A stretch of 26,522 nucleotides of DNA from Zeimonas sp044507525 (GTDB taxonomy: Bacteria > Pseudomonadota > Gammaproteobacteria > Burkholderiales > Burkholderiaceae_E), in NCBI GenBank assembly GCA_044507525.1, contig JBIQJM010000036.1:1-26522 (forward strand), read 5' to 3'. The position numbers were made by a program, and so were the translations under genes. Shown here piece by piece: positions 14,998 to 23,073 of this stretch (positions within the stretch are counted from its first letter, which is position 1; each line of letters begins with the position of its first letter). Under the pieces are notes generated by a model. The model was not told the DNA's origin. It was given only the letters and a program-made list of their open reading frames with translations, and made no database searches.

Positions 14998-17307
14998 ATG
15001 GTAGTCGCGGCTCGTATCCGGCCGGTGGCGCCGAAGCGGATGTTGGGCGTTCTCGTCGCACTGTGGCTGGCGCTCGCGTGCGCCGCCGCTCTCGCGCAGC
15101 CCTCCGCCGCGCAGAAGGCACCGCTGCTCGATTCCTTTCTCGCGAAGCTGCCGGCGGCCGACGTGTTCCCCGGCGCCGATCGTTTCGGGCCGGTGCAGGG
15201 CAGTCCGCCCGTGGCGCCCGTGTTCCGGGGGCAGGAACGCGTCGGCTTCGCGTTCCTCACCTCGGATTTCGTCGACACCGAGGGATATTCGGGCAAGCCG
15301 ATCCACACCGTCGTGGCGCTCGACAACGCCGGCACGATCGTCGGCATGAAGATCGTCGAGCACAGCGAGCCGATCGTCCTGATCGGCATCCCCGAGCAGC
15401 GCGTCGTCGACTACCTGGGCGCATTCGTGGGGTTCAACCCGTTGCAGGCGAGTGGACCGCCGCAGGCCGACATCGTCAGCGGCGCCACCGTCACCGTGCT
15501 GATCCTCGGCGAGAGCATCGTGCGCTCCGCGGTGCGCGTGGCGCGCACGCTGCAGCTCGGCGCCGCCGCCGCGGGCGCGGCAGGCGCCGCCGGCGCGAGC
15601 GAGCGCGTGCTCGATCCCGAAGCGGGCGGCGTCGTCGACTGGAGCACGCTGCTCGAGCGCGGCGCCGTCGCGCACCTGCACCTCACCGTCGGCGAAGTGA
15701 ACCGCGCATTCGAGGCGTCGGGCAACGAGGCCGCCGCCAGGCGGCCGGAGCGGGGCGAGCCCGGCGATCCGTTCATCGATCTCTACGTGGCGCTGGTCTC
15801 GCATCCGGCGATCGGTCGCAGCCTGCTCGGCGACGAGGAATTCGCGAACGTCCGGCAGATGCTCGCACCGGGCCAGCACGCCGTGCTCGTCGCCGGCGAC
15901 GGACGCTACTCGTTCAAGGGCTCGGGCTACGTGCGCGGCGGAATCTTCGACCGGATCGAGCTGGTGCAGCGCGCCGAAACGATCCGTTTCCGCGATCGCC
16001 AGCATCGGCGCGTGGGAACGATCGTCGCGCCCGGCGCGCCCGCACTGAAGGAGATCGGCGTCTTCGCGATCCCCGAGGGCGCCGAGTTCGACCCGGTTGC
16101 GCCGTGGGAGCTGCAGCTGCTCGTGCAGCGCGCGATCGGCGCGCTCGACAAGGCCTTCGTCAGCTTCCCGCTGCCCTACGAGCTGCCCGCGCAGTACACG
16201 AAACCGGTCGCGTCGCCGCCGGCGCAGGCCGCGGGTGCGGGCGCGGCCGTAGGCACGCCCGCCGTGCCGGCGGCTGCCGGTGCCGCCGCGCCGGCACTGC
16301 CGGCCGATGCGGGCGCCACGGCCTTCGACGAACTCGAGGCGGTTCCGCTGTGGCAGCGGATCTGGGAGAGCAAGACCGCCCCGATCGCCGTGCTGGCGCT
16401 GATGCTGGCCGCGCTGACGATCATCTTCTTCTTCCAGAACGTCATCGTGCCGCACGAGAAGCTCTTCGACGGCATCCGGCTCGCGTTCCTGGCGGTGACG
16501 CTGTTCTGGCTGGGCTGGGTCGTGCAGGCGCAGCTGTCGGTGGTCAACGTGCTCACCTTCGTGCACTCGCTGCTCACGGGTTTCCGGTGGGAGTCGTTCC
16601 TCGTCGACCCGCTGATCTTCATCCTGTGGTGCTCGGTGGCGGCGGCGCTGCTGTTCTGGGGGCGCGGACCCTTCTGCGGCTGGCTGTGCCCGTTCGGTGC
16701 GCTGCAGGAACTGACGAACCGCGCGGCGCGGGCGCTGAAGCTGCCGCAGCTGAAGGTGCCGTGGGGCGTGCACCAGCGGCTGGTGCCGACGAAGTACATC
16801 ATCTTCCTCGGGCTGTTCGGCGTGTCGCTGGGCTCGCTGGCGTGGGCCGAGCGGCTGTCGGAGATCGAGCCCTTCAAGACGGCGATCGTGCTGCGCTTCC
16901 TGCGCGACTGGGGCTTCGTGGCCTTCGCGCTGGCGCTGCTGGCGGCGGGGCTGTTCATCGAACGCTTCTTCTGCCGCTACCTGTGTCCGCTGGGCGCGGC
17001 GCTGGCGCTCCCGGGACGGCTGCGCATGTTCGACTGGCTGCGACGCTATCGCGAGTGCGGCAACCCGTGCATGCGCTGCTTCAACGAGTGCCCGGTGGAG
17101 GCGATCCACCCGGAAGGGCACATCAACCCGAACGAGTGCATCTCGTGCCTGCACTGCCAGGTGCTGTACCACCACGACTACAAGTGCCCGGTGCGGATCC
17201 AGCGCCGGGTCAAGCGCGAGAAGCGCCAGGCGATGGCGCAGCCGGCCGCATCGGCGGCAGTGGAGATTCCGGTCACGGTGCACCGTCGCGTGAGAGATTC
17301 GGAATGA
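14998..17307 (+). CDS. nosR: NosR, membrane flavo-iron-sulfur protein of N2O respiration (copy 1)
   Basis: Electron donor to, and expression factor for, nitrous oxide reductase; 769 residues from ATG 14998. ATG 15040 is an alternative, but the 14998 site aligns with the GTG start of the second nosR. After the N-terminal signal helix (MLGVLVALWLALACAAALA) comes the periplasmic FMN-binding domain with ADIVSGATVTVL, where Thr164 should carry covalent FMN. An Ala/Gly linker (16210-16320) precedes the membrane part. There two CxxxCP motifs lie in FCGWLCPFGALQE (C560, C564) and FCRYLCPLGAAL (C659, C663), followed by two [4Fe-4S] clusters: C687, C691, C694, C698 in ECGNPCMRCFNECP, and NECISCLHCQ plus KCP. 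It is the first gene of the nos cluster. Bases 16597-17007 are identical to the second nosR. Confidence 0.96.
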   Translation: MVVAARIRPVAPKRMLGVLVALWLALACAAALAQPSAAQKAPLLDSFLAKLPAADVFPGADRFGPVQGSPPVAPVFRGQERVGFAFLTSDFVDTEGYSGKPIHTVVALDNAGTIVGMKIVEHSEPIVLIGIPEQRVVDYLGAFVGFNPLQASGPPQADIVSGATVTVLILGESIVRSAVRVARTLQLGAAAAGAAGAAGASERVLDPEAGGVVDWSTLLERGAVAHLHLTVGEVNRAFEASGNEAAARRPERGEPGDPFIDLYVALVSHPAIGRSLLGDEEFANVRQMLAPGQHAVLVAGDGRYSFKGSGYVRGGIFDRIELVQRAETIRFRDRQHRRVGTIVAPGAPALKEIGVFAIPEGAEFDPVAPWELQLLVQRAIGALDKAFVSFPLPYELPAQYTKPVASPPAQAAGAGAAVGTPAVPAAAGAAAPALPADAGATAFDELEAVPLWQRIWESKTAPIAVLALMLAALTIIFFFQNVIVPHEKLFDGIRLAFLAVTLFWLGWVVQAQLSVVNVLTFVHSLLTGFRWESFLVDPLIFILWCSVAAALLFWGRGPFCGWLCPFGALQELTNRAARALKLPQLKVPWGVHQRLVPTKYIIFLGLFGVSLGSLAWAERLSEIEPFKTAIVLRFLRDWGFVAFALALLAAGLFIERFFCRYLCPLGAALALPGRLRMFDWLRRYRECGNPCMRCFNECPVEAIHPEGHINPNECISCLHCQVLYHHDYKCPVRIQRRVKREKRQAMAQPAASAAVEIPVTVHRRVRDSE

Positions 17308-17381
17308 ACGACCTGCCGCTGCGGCAATCGTTCAGGCATTGCGCGCCCGGCGCGCGGTTCACGAGGAGCTCGAGCCCATGA
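17304..17381 (+). CDS. Possible 25-residue coupling ORF between nosR and nosZ
   Basis: An ORF of 25 codons plus stop begins at ATG 17304, overlapping the nosR stop (ATGA), and its own TGA overlaps the nosZ ATG (CCATGA). It encodes MNDLPLRQSFRHCAPGARFT and five more residues, with no hydrophobic segment. The double ATGA overlap lets ribosomes leaving nosR reach nosZ without dissociating. It may be a translated coupling leader with no peptide function, or chance. Two hairpins lie inside it. Confidence 0.35.
   Translation: MNDLPLRQSFRHCAPGARFTRSSSP
17314..17355 (+). other. Two short hairpins in the nosR-nosZ junction
   Basis: TGCCGC-T-GCGGCA (17314-17326) and GCGCGC-CCG-GCGCGC (17341-17355) are perfect six-pair inverted repeats. 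The second ends 6 bases before the AGGAG ribosome site of nosZ. There is no T-run, so these are not terminators. They could affect mRNA processing or ribosome access at nosZ. In DNA this GC-rich, short palindromes also arise by chance. Confidence 0.35.
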
Positions 17382-19372
17382 AGAACGACGATCCCAAACG
17401 CAGTGCCGTCGACCCGAAGCGCAGGGCGGTGCTGGGAGGCGGCGCGAAGGCCGTGGCTGCGGCCGGTCTCGGTACCGTGCTCGGCGCGTGCGGGCGCGAA
17501 GAGGAGGCGGCGCCGCCTGCCGCCTCCGGGAACGCCGCAGCCCCGGCGGCGCAGCCGGCCGCCGCCCCCGCGCCGGCCCGTGCCGTCTCGAGCGCGGACG
17601 CCGCGATCGCGAAGACCCACGTCGGCCCGGCGGAGCTCGACGAGTACTACGTGTTCTTCTCCAGCGGCCAGAGCGGCGAGCTGCGCATCGTCGGATTGCC
17701 GTCGATGCGCGAGCTGATACGCGTGCCGGTGTTCAACCGCTGCAGCGCGACCGGCTGGGGGCAGACGAACGAAAGCCTCAAGGTGCTGACCGAGGGTCTC
17801 ACGCCCGAGACGCGCAAGCACCTCGAGAGCCGCGGCGGCACCTACGTGAACGGCGACCTGCACCACCCGCACATGTCGTTCACCGACGGCACCTACGACG
17901 GGCGCTACCTCTTCATGAACGACAAGGCGAACACGCGCGTGGCGCGCGTGCGCTGCGACGTGATGAAGTGCGACAAGATCATCGAGCTGCCGAACCAGCA
18001 GACGGTGCACGGGCTGCGCGTGCAGAAATACCCGAAGACCGGCTACGTGTTCTGCAACGGCGAGTTCCGCGTGCCGATCCCGAACGACGGCAGCGGCGAC
18101 GTCGCCGACCACAAGACCTACGAGTGCGTGTTCACTGCGGTCGACGGCGAGACGATGCAGGTCGCCTGGCAGGTGCTCGTCGACGGCAACCTCGACAACG
18201 TCGACGCCGACTACCAGGGCAAGTACGCGTTCTCCACCTGCTACAACTCCGAGGAGGGACTGACGCTCGGCGAGATGACCGCCGCCGAGCAGGACTGGAT
18301 CGTGATCTTCAACCTCAAGCGCATCGAGGACGCGGTGAACAGCGGCGAGGTGAAGAAGATCGGAGGGGTGCCGGTCGTCGACGGCAAGCACGGCTCGCCG
18401 TACACGCGCTACATCCCGATCCCGAACAGCCCGCACGGCATCAACACCGCGCCCGACGGCATCCACGTCGTCGCCAACGGCAAGCTGTCGCCGACGGTGA
18501 GCGTGTTCGACGTGCGCAAGTTCGACGACCTGTTCGACGACAAGATCGAACCGCGCGACTGCGTCGTCGCCGAGCCGGAACTGGGACTCGGCCCGCTGCA
18601 CACCGCCTTCGACGGACGCGGCAACGCCTACACGACGCTGTTCATCGACAGCCAGATCTGCAAGTGGAACATCCAGGCGGCGATCGACGCCTTCGCCGGC
18701 AAGGACGTCGACCCGATCGTCCAGAAGCTCGACGTGCACTACCAGCCGGGACACAACCACACGTCGATGGGGCAGACGAAGGAAGCCGACGGCAAGTGGC
18801 TGCTGTCGCTGAACAAGTTCTCGAAGGACCGCTTCCTGAACGTGGGGCCGCTGAAGCCCGAGTGCGACCAGCTGATCGACATCTCGGGCGAGGAGATGAT
18901 CCTCGTGCACGATTCGCCGAGCTTCGCCGAGCCGCACGATGCCACGATCATCCACCGCTCGAAGGTCAATCCGGTCAGCCTGTGGAAGCGCGACGACCCG
19001 ATGTTCGCCGACGCGGTCGCGCAGGCGAAGGCCGACAACGTCGTGCTCGAGGAAGCGGCGAACGTGATCCGCGACGGCAACAAGGTGCGGGTCTACATGT
19101 TCTCGGCGGCGCCGCTGTTCAGCCTGCAGGAGTTCAAGGTGAGGCAGGGCGACGAAGTCACGGTGTACGTGACGAACCGCGACCAGATCGAGGACCTCAC
19201 GCACGGCTTCACGATCACGAACTACGGGATCGCGATGGAGGTCGGGCCGCAGGCCACCGCGTCGGTGACCTTCATCGCCGACCGTCCGGGCGTGTACTGG
19301 TACTACTGCCAATGGTTCTGCCACGCGCTCCACATGGAGATGAAGGGGCGGATGATGGTGGAGCGCGCGTAG
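17378..19372 (+). CDS. nosZ: Nitrous oxide reductase NosZ, clade-I type, Tat-exported and possibly lipid-anchored
   Basis: Periplasmic copper enzyme reducing N2O to N2, 664 residues from ATG 17378 behind AGGAG. The Tat signal is DPKRRAVLGGGAKAVAAAG (R15, R16) and ends GTVLGACGREEE; Cys38 sits in a lipobox-like LGAC. A disordered Ala/Pro tether (about 42-70) then leads to the seven-bladed propeller. CuZ ligands begin with the H162, H163 and H165 group in NGDLHHPHMSFTDG, followed by QTVHGLRV, SPHGINTAPDG, LGPLHTAFDG and GHNHTSMGQT. The C-terminal cupredoxin holds CuA: H609 (DLTHGFTITNYG), C644, C648, H652 and M655 in CQWFCHALHMEM. The 35-residue spacing from H609 to C644 equals that between His583 and Cys618 in the well-studied enzymes. 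ANTRVARVRCDVMKCDKI and the Tat signal mark clade I. It lies 70 bases after nosR. Confidence 0.98.
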   Translation: MKNDDPKRSAVDPKRRAVLGGGAKAVAAAGLGTVLGACGREEEAAPPAASGNAAAPAAQPAAAPAPARAVSSADAAIAKTHVGPAELDEYYVFFSSGQSGELRIVGLPSMRELIRVPVFNRCSATGWGQTNESLKVLTEGLTPETRKHLESRGGTYVNGDLHHPHMSFTDGTYDGRYLFMNDKANTRVARVRCDVMKCDKIIELPNQQTVHGLRVQKYPKTGYVFCNGEFRVPIPNDGSGDVADHKTYECVFTAVDGETMQVAWQVLVDGNLDNVDADYQGKYAFSTCYNSEEGLTLGEMTAAEQDWIVIFNLKRIEDAVNSGEVKKIGGVPVVDGKHGSPYTRYIPIPNSPHGINTAPDGIHVVANGKLSPTVSVFDVRKFDDLFDDKIEPRDCVVAEPELGLGPLHTAFDGRGNAYTTLFIDSQICKWNIQAAIDAFAGKDVDPIVQKLDVHYQPGHNHTSMGQTKEADGKWLLSLNKFSKDRFLNVGPLKPECDQLIDISGEEMILVHDSPSFAEPHDATIIHRSKVNPVSLWKRDDPMFADAVAQAKADNVVLEEAANVIRDGNKVRVYMFSAAPLFSLQEFKVRQGDEVTVYVTNRDQIEDLTHGFTITNYGIAMEVGPQATASVTFIADRPGVYWYYCQWFCHALHMEMKGRMMVERA

Positions 19373-19377
19373 CCGCC

Positions 19378-20664
19378 GTGGATCGAAGCCGCAGCCTCGC
19401 CTCGGCGTTCGCGCGGCGGGCGCTCGCCGCGGCGGGGGTCTTCGTCGCGCTCGCCGGGGCCGCGCACGCGGCCGGGCAACGCGTCGAGCCCGGCCAGGCG
19501 CTGCAGCCGATCGTCGATGCGGCGCGGCCGGGCGACACCATCCGGCTCGCCGCCGGGCGGCACAGGGGGCCGGTGCGCGTCGACCGGCCGCTCGCGCTCG
19601 CCGGCGAGCCCGGTGCCGTGCTCGAGGGCACGGGTCGCGGCAGTGTCGTGACGATCTCCGCCGACGACGTGCGCATCGAGGGCCTGGAGATCACCGGCTC
19701 GGGGCGCGACCTGCCGGCGATGGACTCCGCGGTGCTCGTCACGCGCGAGGCGCGCCGTGCGCGGCTGAGCGGAAACCGCCTGATCGGCAACCTGTTCGGC
19801 GTCTACCTGCACGGCGCCGCCGACTCGGTGGTCGAAGGCAACGAGATCGTCGGGCGCTCCGACCTTCGGCTGTCGGAAGCGGGCAACGGCGTGTCGATCT
19901 GGAACGCGCCCGGCGCGAAGGTGATCGGCAACACGATCCGCAAGGGGCGCGACGGAATCTTCGTGAAGACGAGCCGCGACAACACCTTCGCCGACAACAG
20001 GTTTTCCGGATTGCGCTTCGCGATCCACTACATGTACACGCACGACAGCCGCATCGTCGGCAACCGCTCGCGCGGCAACCACGTCGGCTGGGCGATCATG
20101 TATTCCGACCGGCTCGAGATCCGCGACAACGTCTCGGTCGACGACCGCGACCACGGGCTGCTGCTGCACTCGACGAACCTGTCGCAGGTCGTCGGCAACG
20201 TCGTGCGCGGCGGACGCGAGAAGTGCGCCTTCGTCTACAACGCGACGCGCAACGACCTGCGCGAGAACTGGTTCGAGGGGTGCCCGATCGGCATCCACTT
20301 CACCGGCGGCTCCGCCGACAACACGATGAGCGGCAATGCCTTCGTCGCCAACCGCACGCAGGTGAAGTACGTCGGCACGCGCTTCATCGACTGGGCGGAA
20401 GGCGGACGCGGCAACTACTGGAGCGACAACCCCGCATTCGATCTCGACGGCGACGGCGTCGCCGACCGTCCGTACCGGCCGAACGACGTGATGGACGAGG
20501 TGCTGTGGACGCTGCCGGCCGCCAAGGCGCTGCTGAACAGCCCGGCGGTGCAGATGGTGCGCTGGGCGCAGGCGCGTTTCCCGGCGCTGTACCCGGGCGG
20601 CGTCTTCGACAGTGCGCCGCTGATGCGTCCGCCGCGCGTGCCCGACGACGAGGCGGCGCGATGA
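19378..20664 (+). CDS. nosD: NosD, periplasmic beta-helix protein for NosZ copper-sulfide maturation
   Basis: Periplasmic accessory protein needed, with NosF and NosY, to build the copper-sulfur CuZ site of NosZ. It has 428 residues from GTG 19378, five bases after the nosZ stop. The signal peptide is RRALAAAGVFVALAGAAHA, cut before AGQRV. The body is a right-handed parallel beta-helix of short repeats: SGNRLIGNLFGVYLHGA, VVEGNEIVGRSD, KVIGNTIRKGRDGIFVKTS, TFADNRFSGLRFAIHYMYTH and SRIVGNRSRGNHVGWAIMYS. It includes the NosD-typical MYTHDS, HSTNLSQVVGN and GRGNYWSDNPAFDLDGDGVA. Its TGA overlaps the nosF ATG. The ribosome site is weak (GGAG is too far from the GTG), so translation is probably coupled to nosZ. 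Confidence 0.95.
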   Translation: MDRSRSLASAFARRALAAAGVFVALAGAAHAAGQRVEPGQALQPIVDAARPGDTIRLAAGRHRGPVRVDRPLALAGEPGAVLEGTGRGSVVTISADDVRIEGLEITGSGRDLPAMDSAVLVTREARRARLSGNRLIGNLFGVYLHGAADSVVEGNEIVGRSDLRLSEAGNGVSIWNAPGAKVIGNTIRKGRDGIFVKTSRDNTFADNRFSGLRFAIHYMYTHDSRIVGNRSRGNHVGWAIMYSDRLEIRDNVSVDDRDHGLLLHSTNLSQVVGNVVRGGREKCAFVYNATRNDLRENWFEGCPIGIHFTGGSADNTMSGNAFVANRTQVKYVGTRFIDWAEGGRGNYWSDNPAFDLDGDGVADRPYRPNDVMDEVLWTLPAAKALLNSPAVQMVRWAQARFPALYPGGVFDSAPLMRPPRVPDDEAAR

Positions 20665-21599
20665 CGATCGCCGAATGGAGCGGCGTGACGAAGCGCTACG
20701 GGCGCATCACCGCCGTGCAGGACGTCTCGCTGTCGCTGCAGGCCGGCGAGGCGACCGCGCTCGTCGGCCACAACGGCGCGGGCAAGACGACGCTGATCAA
20801 GCTGATGCTCGGGCTGGTCCGGGCCGAAGAGGGCGCGGTGCGCGTGCTCGGCGTCGATCCGGCCGGTGCGCGCGGGGCCGCGGCGCGGCGTGCGCTCGGC
20901 TTCCTGCCCGAGAACGTCGCCTTCCACGCGTCGCTGACGGCGCGCGAATCGATGGCGTTCTACGCGCGGCTGAAGGGTTGCGCGGTGCGCGAGAACGAGG
21001 CGCTGCTCGAGCGCGTCGGCATCGCGCACGCGGCGGATCGACGCGTGGCGACCTACTCGAAGGGCATGCGCCAGCGGCTCGGCATCGCACAGGCGCTGAT
21101 CGGCTCGCCGCGCCTGCTGCTCTTCGACGAGCCGACGAGCGGACTCGACCCCGATTCGCGCGCCGAGGTCTACGAGACGATCGATGCGCTGCGCGCGAGC
21201 GGCGCGACGGTGCTGGTCTGCACGCACGCCCTCGAGGAGATCGAGCGCCGCGTCGACCGCGCGGCGATCGTGCACCGGGGCCGGCTGGTGGCCGCCGGCT
21301 CGCTCGACGAACTGCGCCACGGTGCGCAGGCGCAACTGCGCCTGCGCCTGCGCGTGCAGCCCTGCTCGACGTCGACCGTGCTCGCGCGCATGCCGGAAGC
21401 GGTGCGCTGCGTCGAGCGCGAGCTCGACTCGCTGACGCTGCTCGCGCCGGCCGACGCGAAGATGGCCGTGCTGCGCGCGATCGGCGCGCTCGGCGAACTC
21501 GTGGAGGACGTCGACGTCGAGGCGCCGGGCCTGCAACAGCTGTACCGGCACTGGATCGAGTCGAGTGCAAGCGCCTCCTCGCCGGAGCGGGCGTCGTGA
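20661..21599 (+). CDS. nosF: NosF, ABC transporter ATPase
   Basis: Cytoplasmic ATPase of the NosDFY complex, thought to power the transfer of a sulfur species for CuZ assembly. It has 312 residues from ATG 20661, overlapping nosD (ATGA). Walker A is VGHNGAGKTTLIKLMLGL; the Q-loop region is FLPENVAFHASLT. The signature is YSKGMRQRLGIAQAL, the form usual in NosF instead of LSGGQ. Walker B is LLLFDEPTSGLDP, and the switch histidine lies in VCTHALEE. A C-terminal extension of about 90 residues (from LRHGAQAQLRL) follows the nucleotide-binding domain and ends QLYRHWIESS. The stop overlaps the nosY GTG. Confidence 0.96.
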   Translation: MTIAEWSGVTKRYGRITAVQDVSLSLQAGEATALVGHNGAGKTTLIKLMLGLVRAEEGAVRVLGVDPAGARGAAARRALGFLPENVAFHASLTARESMAFYARLKGCAVRENEALLERVGIAHAADRRVATYSKGMRQRLGIAQALIGSPRLLLFDEPTSGLDPDSRAEVYETIDALRASGATVLVCTHALEEIERRVDRAAIVHRGRLVAAGSLDELRHGAQAQLRLRLRVQPCSTSTVLARMPEAVRCVERELDSLTLLAPADAKMAVLRAIGALGELVEDVDVEAPGLQQLYRHWIESSASASSPERAS

Positions 21600-22420
21600 A
21601 CGTCGCGACGATCGCGCTGCACGAGCTGCGCATCGGCCTGCGCAACCGGTGGGCGGCGGCGACCACCGTCGTGCTCGCCGCGCTCGCGCTGTCGCTCGCG
21701 CTGCTCGGCAGCGCGCCGACCGGCATCGTGAAGACCGATCCGGTCGCGGTCGTCGTCGTCAGCCTGTCGTCGCTCACGATCCTGCTGGTGCCCCTGATCG
21801 CGCTGATGCTCTCGTTCGACGCGATCGTCGGCGAGCACGAACGCGGCACGCTCGCGCTGCTGCTGTCGTATCCGGTCCGGCGCTGGCAGGTCGTCGTCGG
21901 AAAGGTCGTCGGACAGACGACGATCCTCGGCTTCGCCACCGTCGTCGGCTACGGCGCGGCCGCGCTCGCGCTCTGGTACGCGCGCGCACCGGTGCAGCCT
22001 GCCTGGAGCGCCTACGCGGCGATGGTCGGTACTTCGGTGCTGCTCGGCGCGAGCTTCGTCGCGCTCGGCTGCCTGGCGAGCAGCCTCGTGCGCGATCGGG
22101 CGACCGCTGCCGGCATCGCAGTCGGCCTGTGGCTCTTCTTCGTGCTGCTGTACGACACGGCGCTGCTCGGCGCACTCGTCGCCGACCAGGGGCGCACGAT
22201 CGGCCGCGAGGCGCTCGACGTGCTGTTGCTGCTCAACCCGACCGACGCATACCGCCTGTTCAACATGAGCGCGAGCGAGGCCGTCTCCGTCTACAGCGGT
22301 ATGGCCGGACCGGGCGACGCGAGCCGGCTGCCGGCCGCCGCGCTGCTCGGCGCGCTCGTCGCCTGGGTCGTCGTTCCGCTGGCGGCGGCGGTCGCGGTGT
22401 TTCGAAGGAGGCCGGTGTGA
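21596..22420 (+). CDS. nosY: NosY, ABC transporter permease
   Basis: Membrane partner of NosF, 274 residues, starting with GTG 21596 (MNVATIALHELRIGLRNRW) behind CCGGAG and overlapping the nosF stop (GTGA). Six membrane helices are visible at about residues 18-37, 45-72, 98-125, 138-160, 171-198 and 247-268. The family motif VGEHERGTLALLLSYPVRRW follows the second helix and marks the ABC-2 type coupling segment. LNPTDAYRLFNM before the last helix is typical of NosY. It forms the translocation unit of NosDFY with NosF, passing cargo to NosD in the periplasm. Confidence 0.95.
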   Translation: MNVATIALHELRIGLRNRWAAATTVVLAALALSLALLGSAPTGIVKTDPVAVVVVSLSSLTILLVPLIALMLSFDAIVGEHERGTLALLLSYPVRRWQVVVGKVVGQTTILGFATVVGYGAAALALWYARAPVQPAWSAYAAMVGTSVLLGASFVALGCLASSLVRDRATAAGIAVGLWLFFVLLYDTALLGALVADQGRTIGREALDVLLLLNPTDAYRLFNMSASEAVSVYSGMAGPGDASRLPAAALLGALVAWVVVPLAAAVAVFRRRPV

Positions 22421-23025
22421 CGACGATTCGATCGCGCGGCGCCGCCCGTACACTGCGCGACGGTGTCGATCGCGCAGGTGCCGCCGCGCGCGCACTGGCG
22501 TGGGCGACGCTCGCGGCTGCGACGCTGCTGGCGGCCGGCTGCGACCGTGGGGGCGGGCAGGCGCCGCCGCCGTCGCCGAACGAGGTGCTCGCCGAGGCGA
22601 CCGGCTACTACTGCGGCATGCTGCTCGCCGATCACGAGGGGCCGAAGGGGCAGATCCACCTGTCCGGGCGCGAAGCGCCGCTGTGGTTCTCGTCGGTGCG
22701 CGACACGATCGCGTTCCTGCGCCTGCCCGAGGAGCCGCGCGAGGTCACGGCGGTATACGTCAACGACATGGCGAAGGCGAGAAGCTGGGACCGGCCCGAG
22801 GCGGGCACGTGGATCGAGGCGCACGATGCGTGGTTCGTGCTCGGCAGCGACCGGATGGGCGGGATGGGGGCGCCCGAGGCGATCCCGTTCTCGGCGAAGG
22901 ACGCCGCCGAGGCCTTCCGCGCACGGCACGGCGGGCGCCTGGCGCGGCTCGACGAGATTCCCGACGATTACGTGCTCGGCGCCGTCGGCGCGGCTGCTTC
23001 CGGGCAGGAGGCGATGGGCCAGTGA
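22417..23025 (+). CDS. nosL: NosL, copper-binding lipoprotein chaperone
   Basis: Outer-leaflet lipoprotein that binds Cu(I) and delivers copper to NosZ together with NosDFY. It has 202 residues from GTG 22417, with AGGAGG five bases before the start and overlap with the nosY stop. The N-terminus is longer than usual (about 30 residues before the hydrophobic stretch ALAWATLAAATLLAAGC), with the lipidated cysteine next to CDRGGGQ. The copper site is in ATGYYCGMLLADHEGPKGQI, with the conserved Cys-Gly-Met pair. The rest has the NosL fold signature FSSVRDTIAFLRLPE, AVYVNDMAKA and WFVLGSDRMGGMGAPEA, ending in an Ala/Gly tail. An internal start nearer the hydrophobic stretch is possible, but no better ribosome site is seen. 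Confidence 0.93.
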   Translation: MTTIRSRGAARTLRDGVDRAGAAARALAWATLAAATLLAAGCDRGGGQAPPPSPNEVLAEATGYYCGMLLADHEGPKGQIHLSGREAPLWFSSVRDTIAFLRLPEEPREVTAVYVNDMAKARSWDRPEAGTWIEAHDAWFVLGSDRMGGMGAPEAIPFSAKDAAEAFRARHGGRLARLDEIPDDYVLGAVGAAASGQEAMGQ

Positions 23026-23073
23026 GCCGGCCGCTCGCGCAGGCGGGCGCCCGATCGAAGACGAGTGGAGTGA

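Noticed and set aside
14995..17283. Minus-strand open frame of 762 codons antisense to nosR
   Set aside because: Composition is Arg/His/Gln-rich and low complexity, with no ribosome site or domain; the sense strand is clearly NosR.
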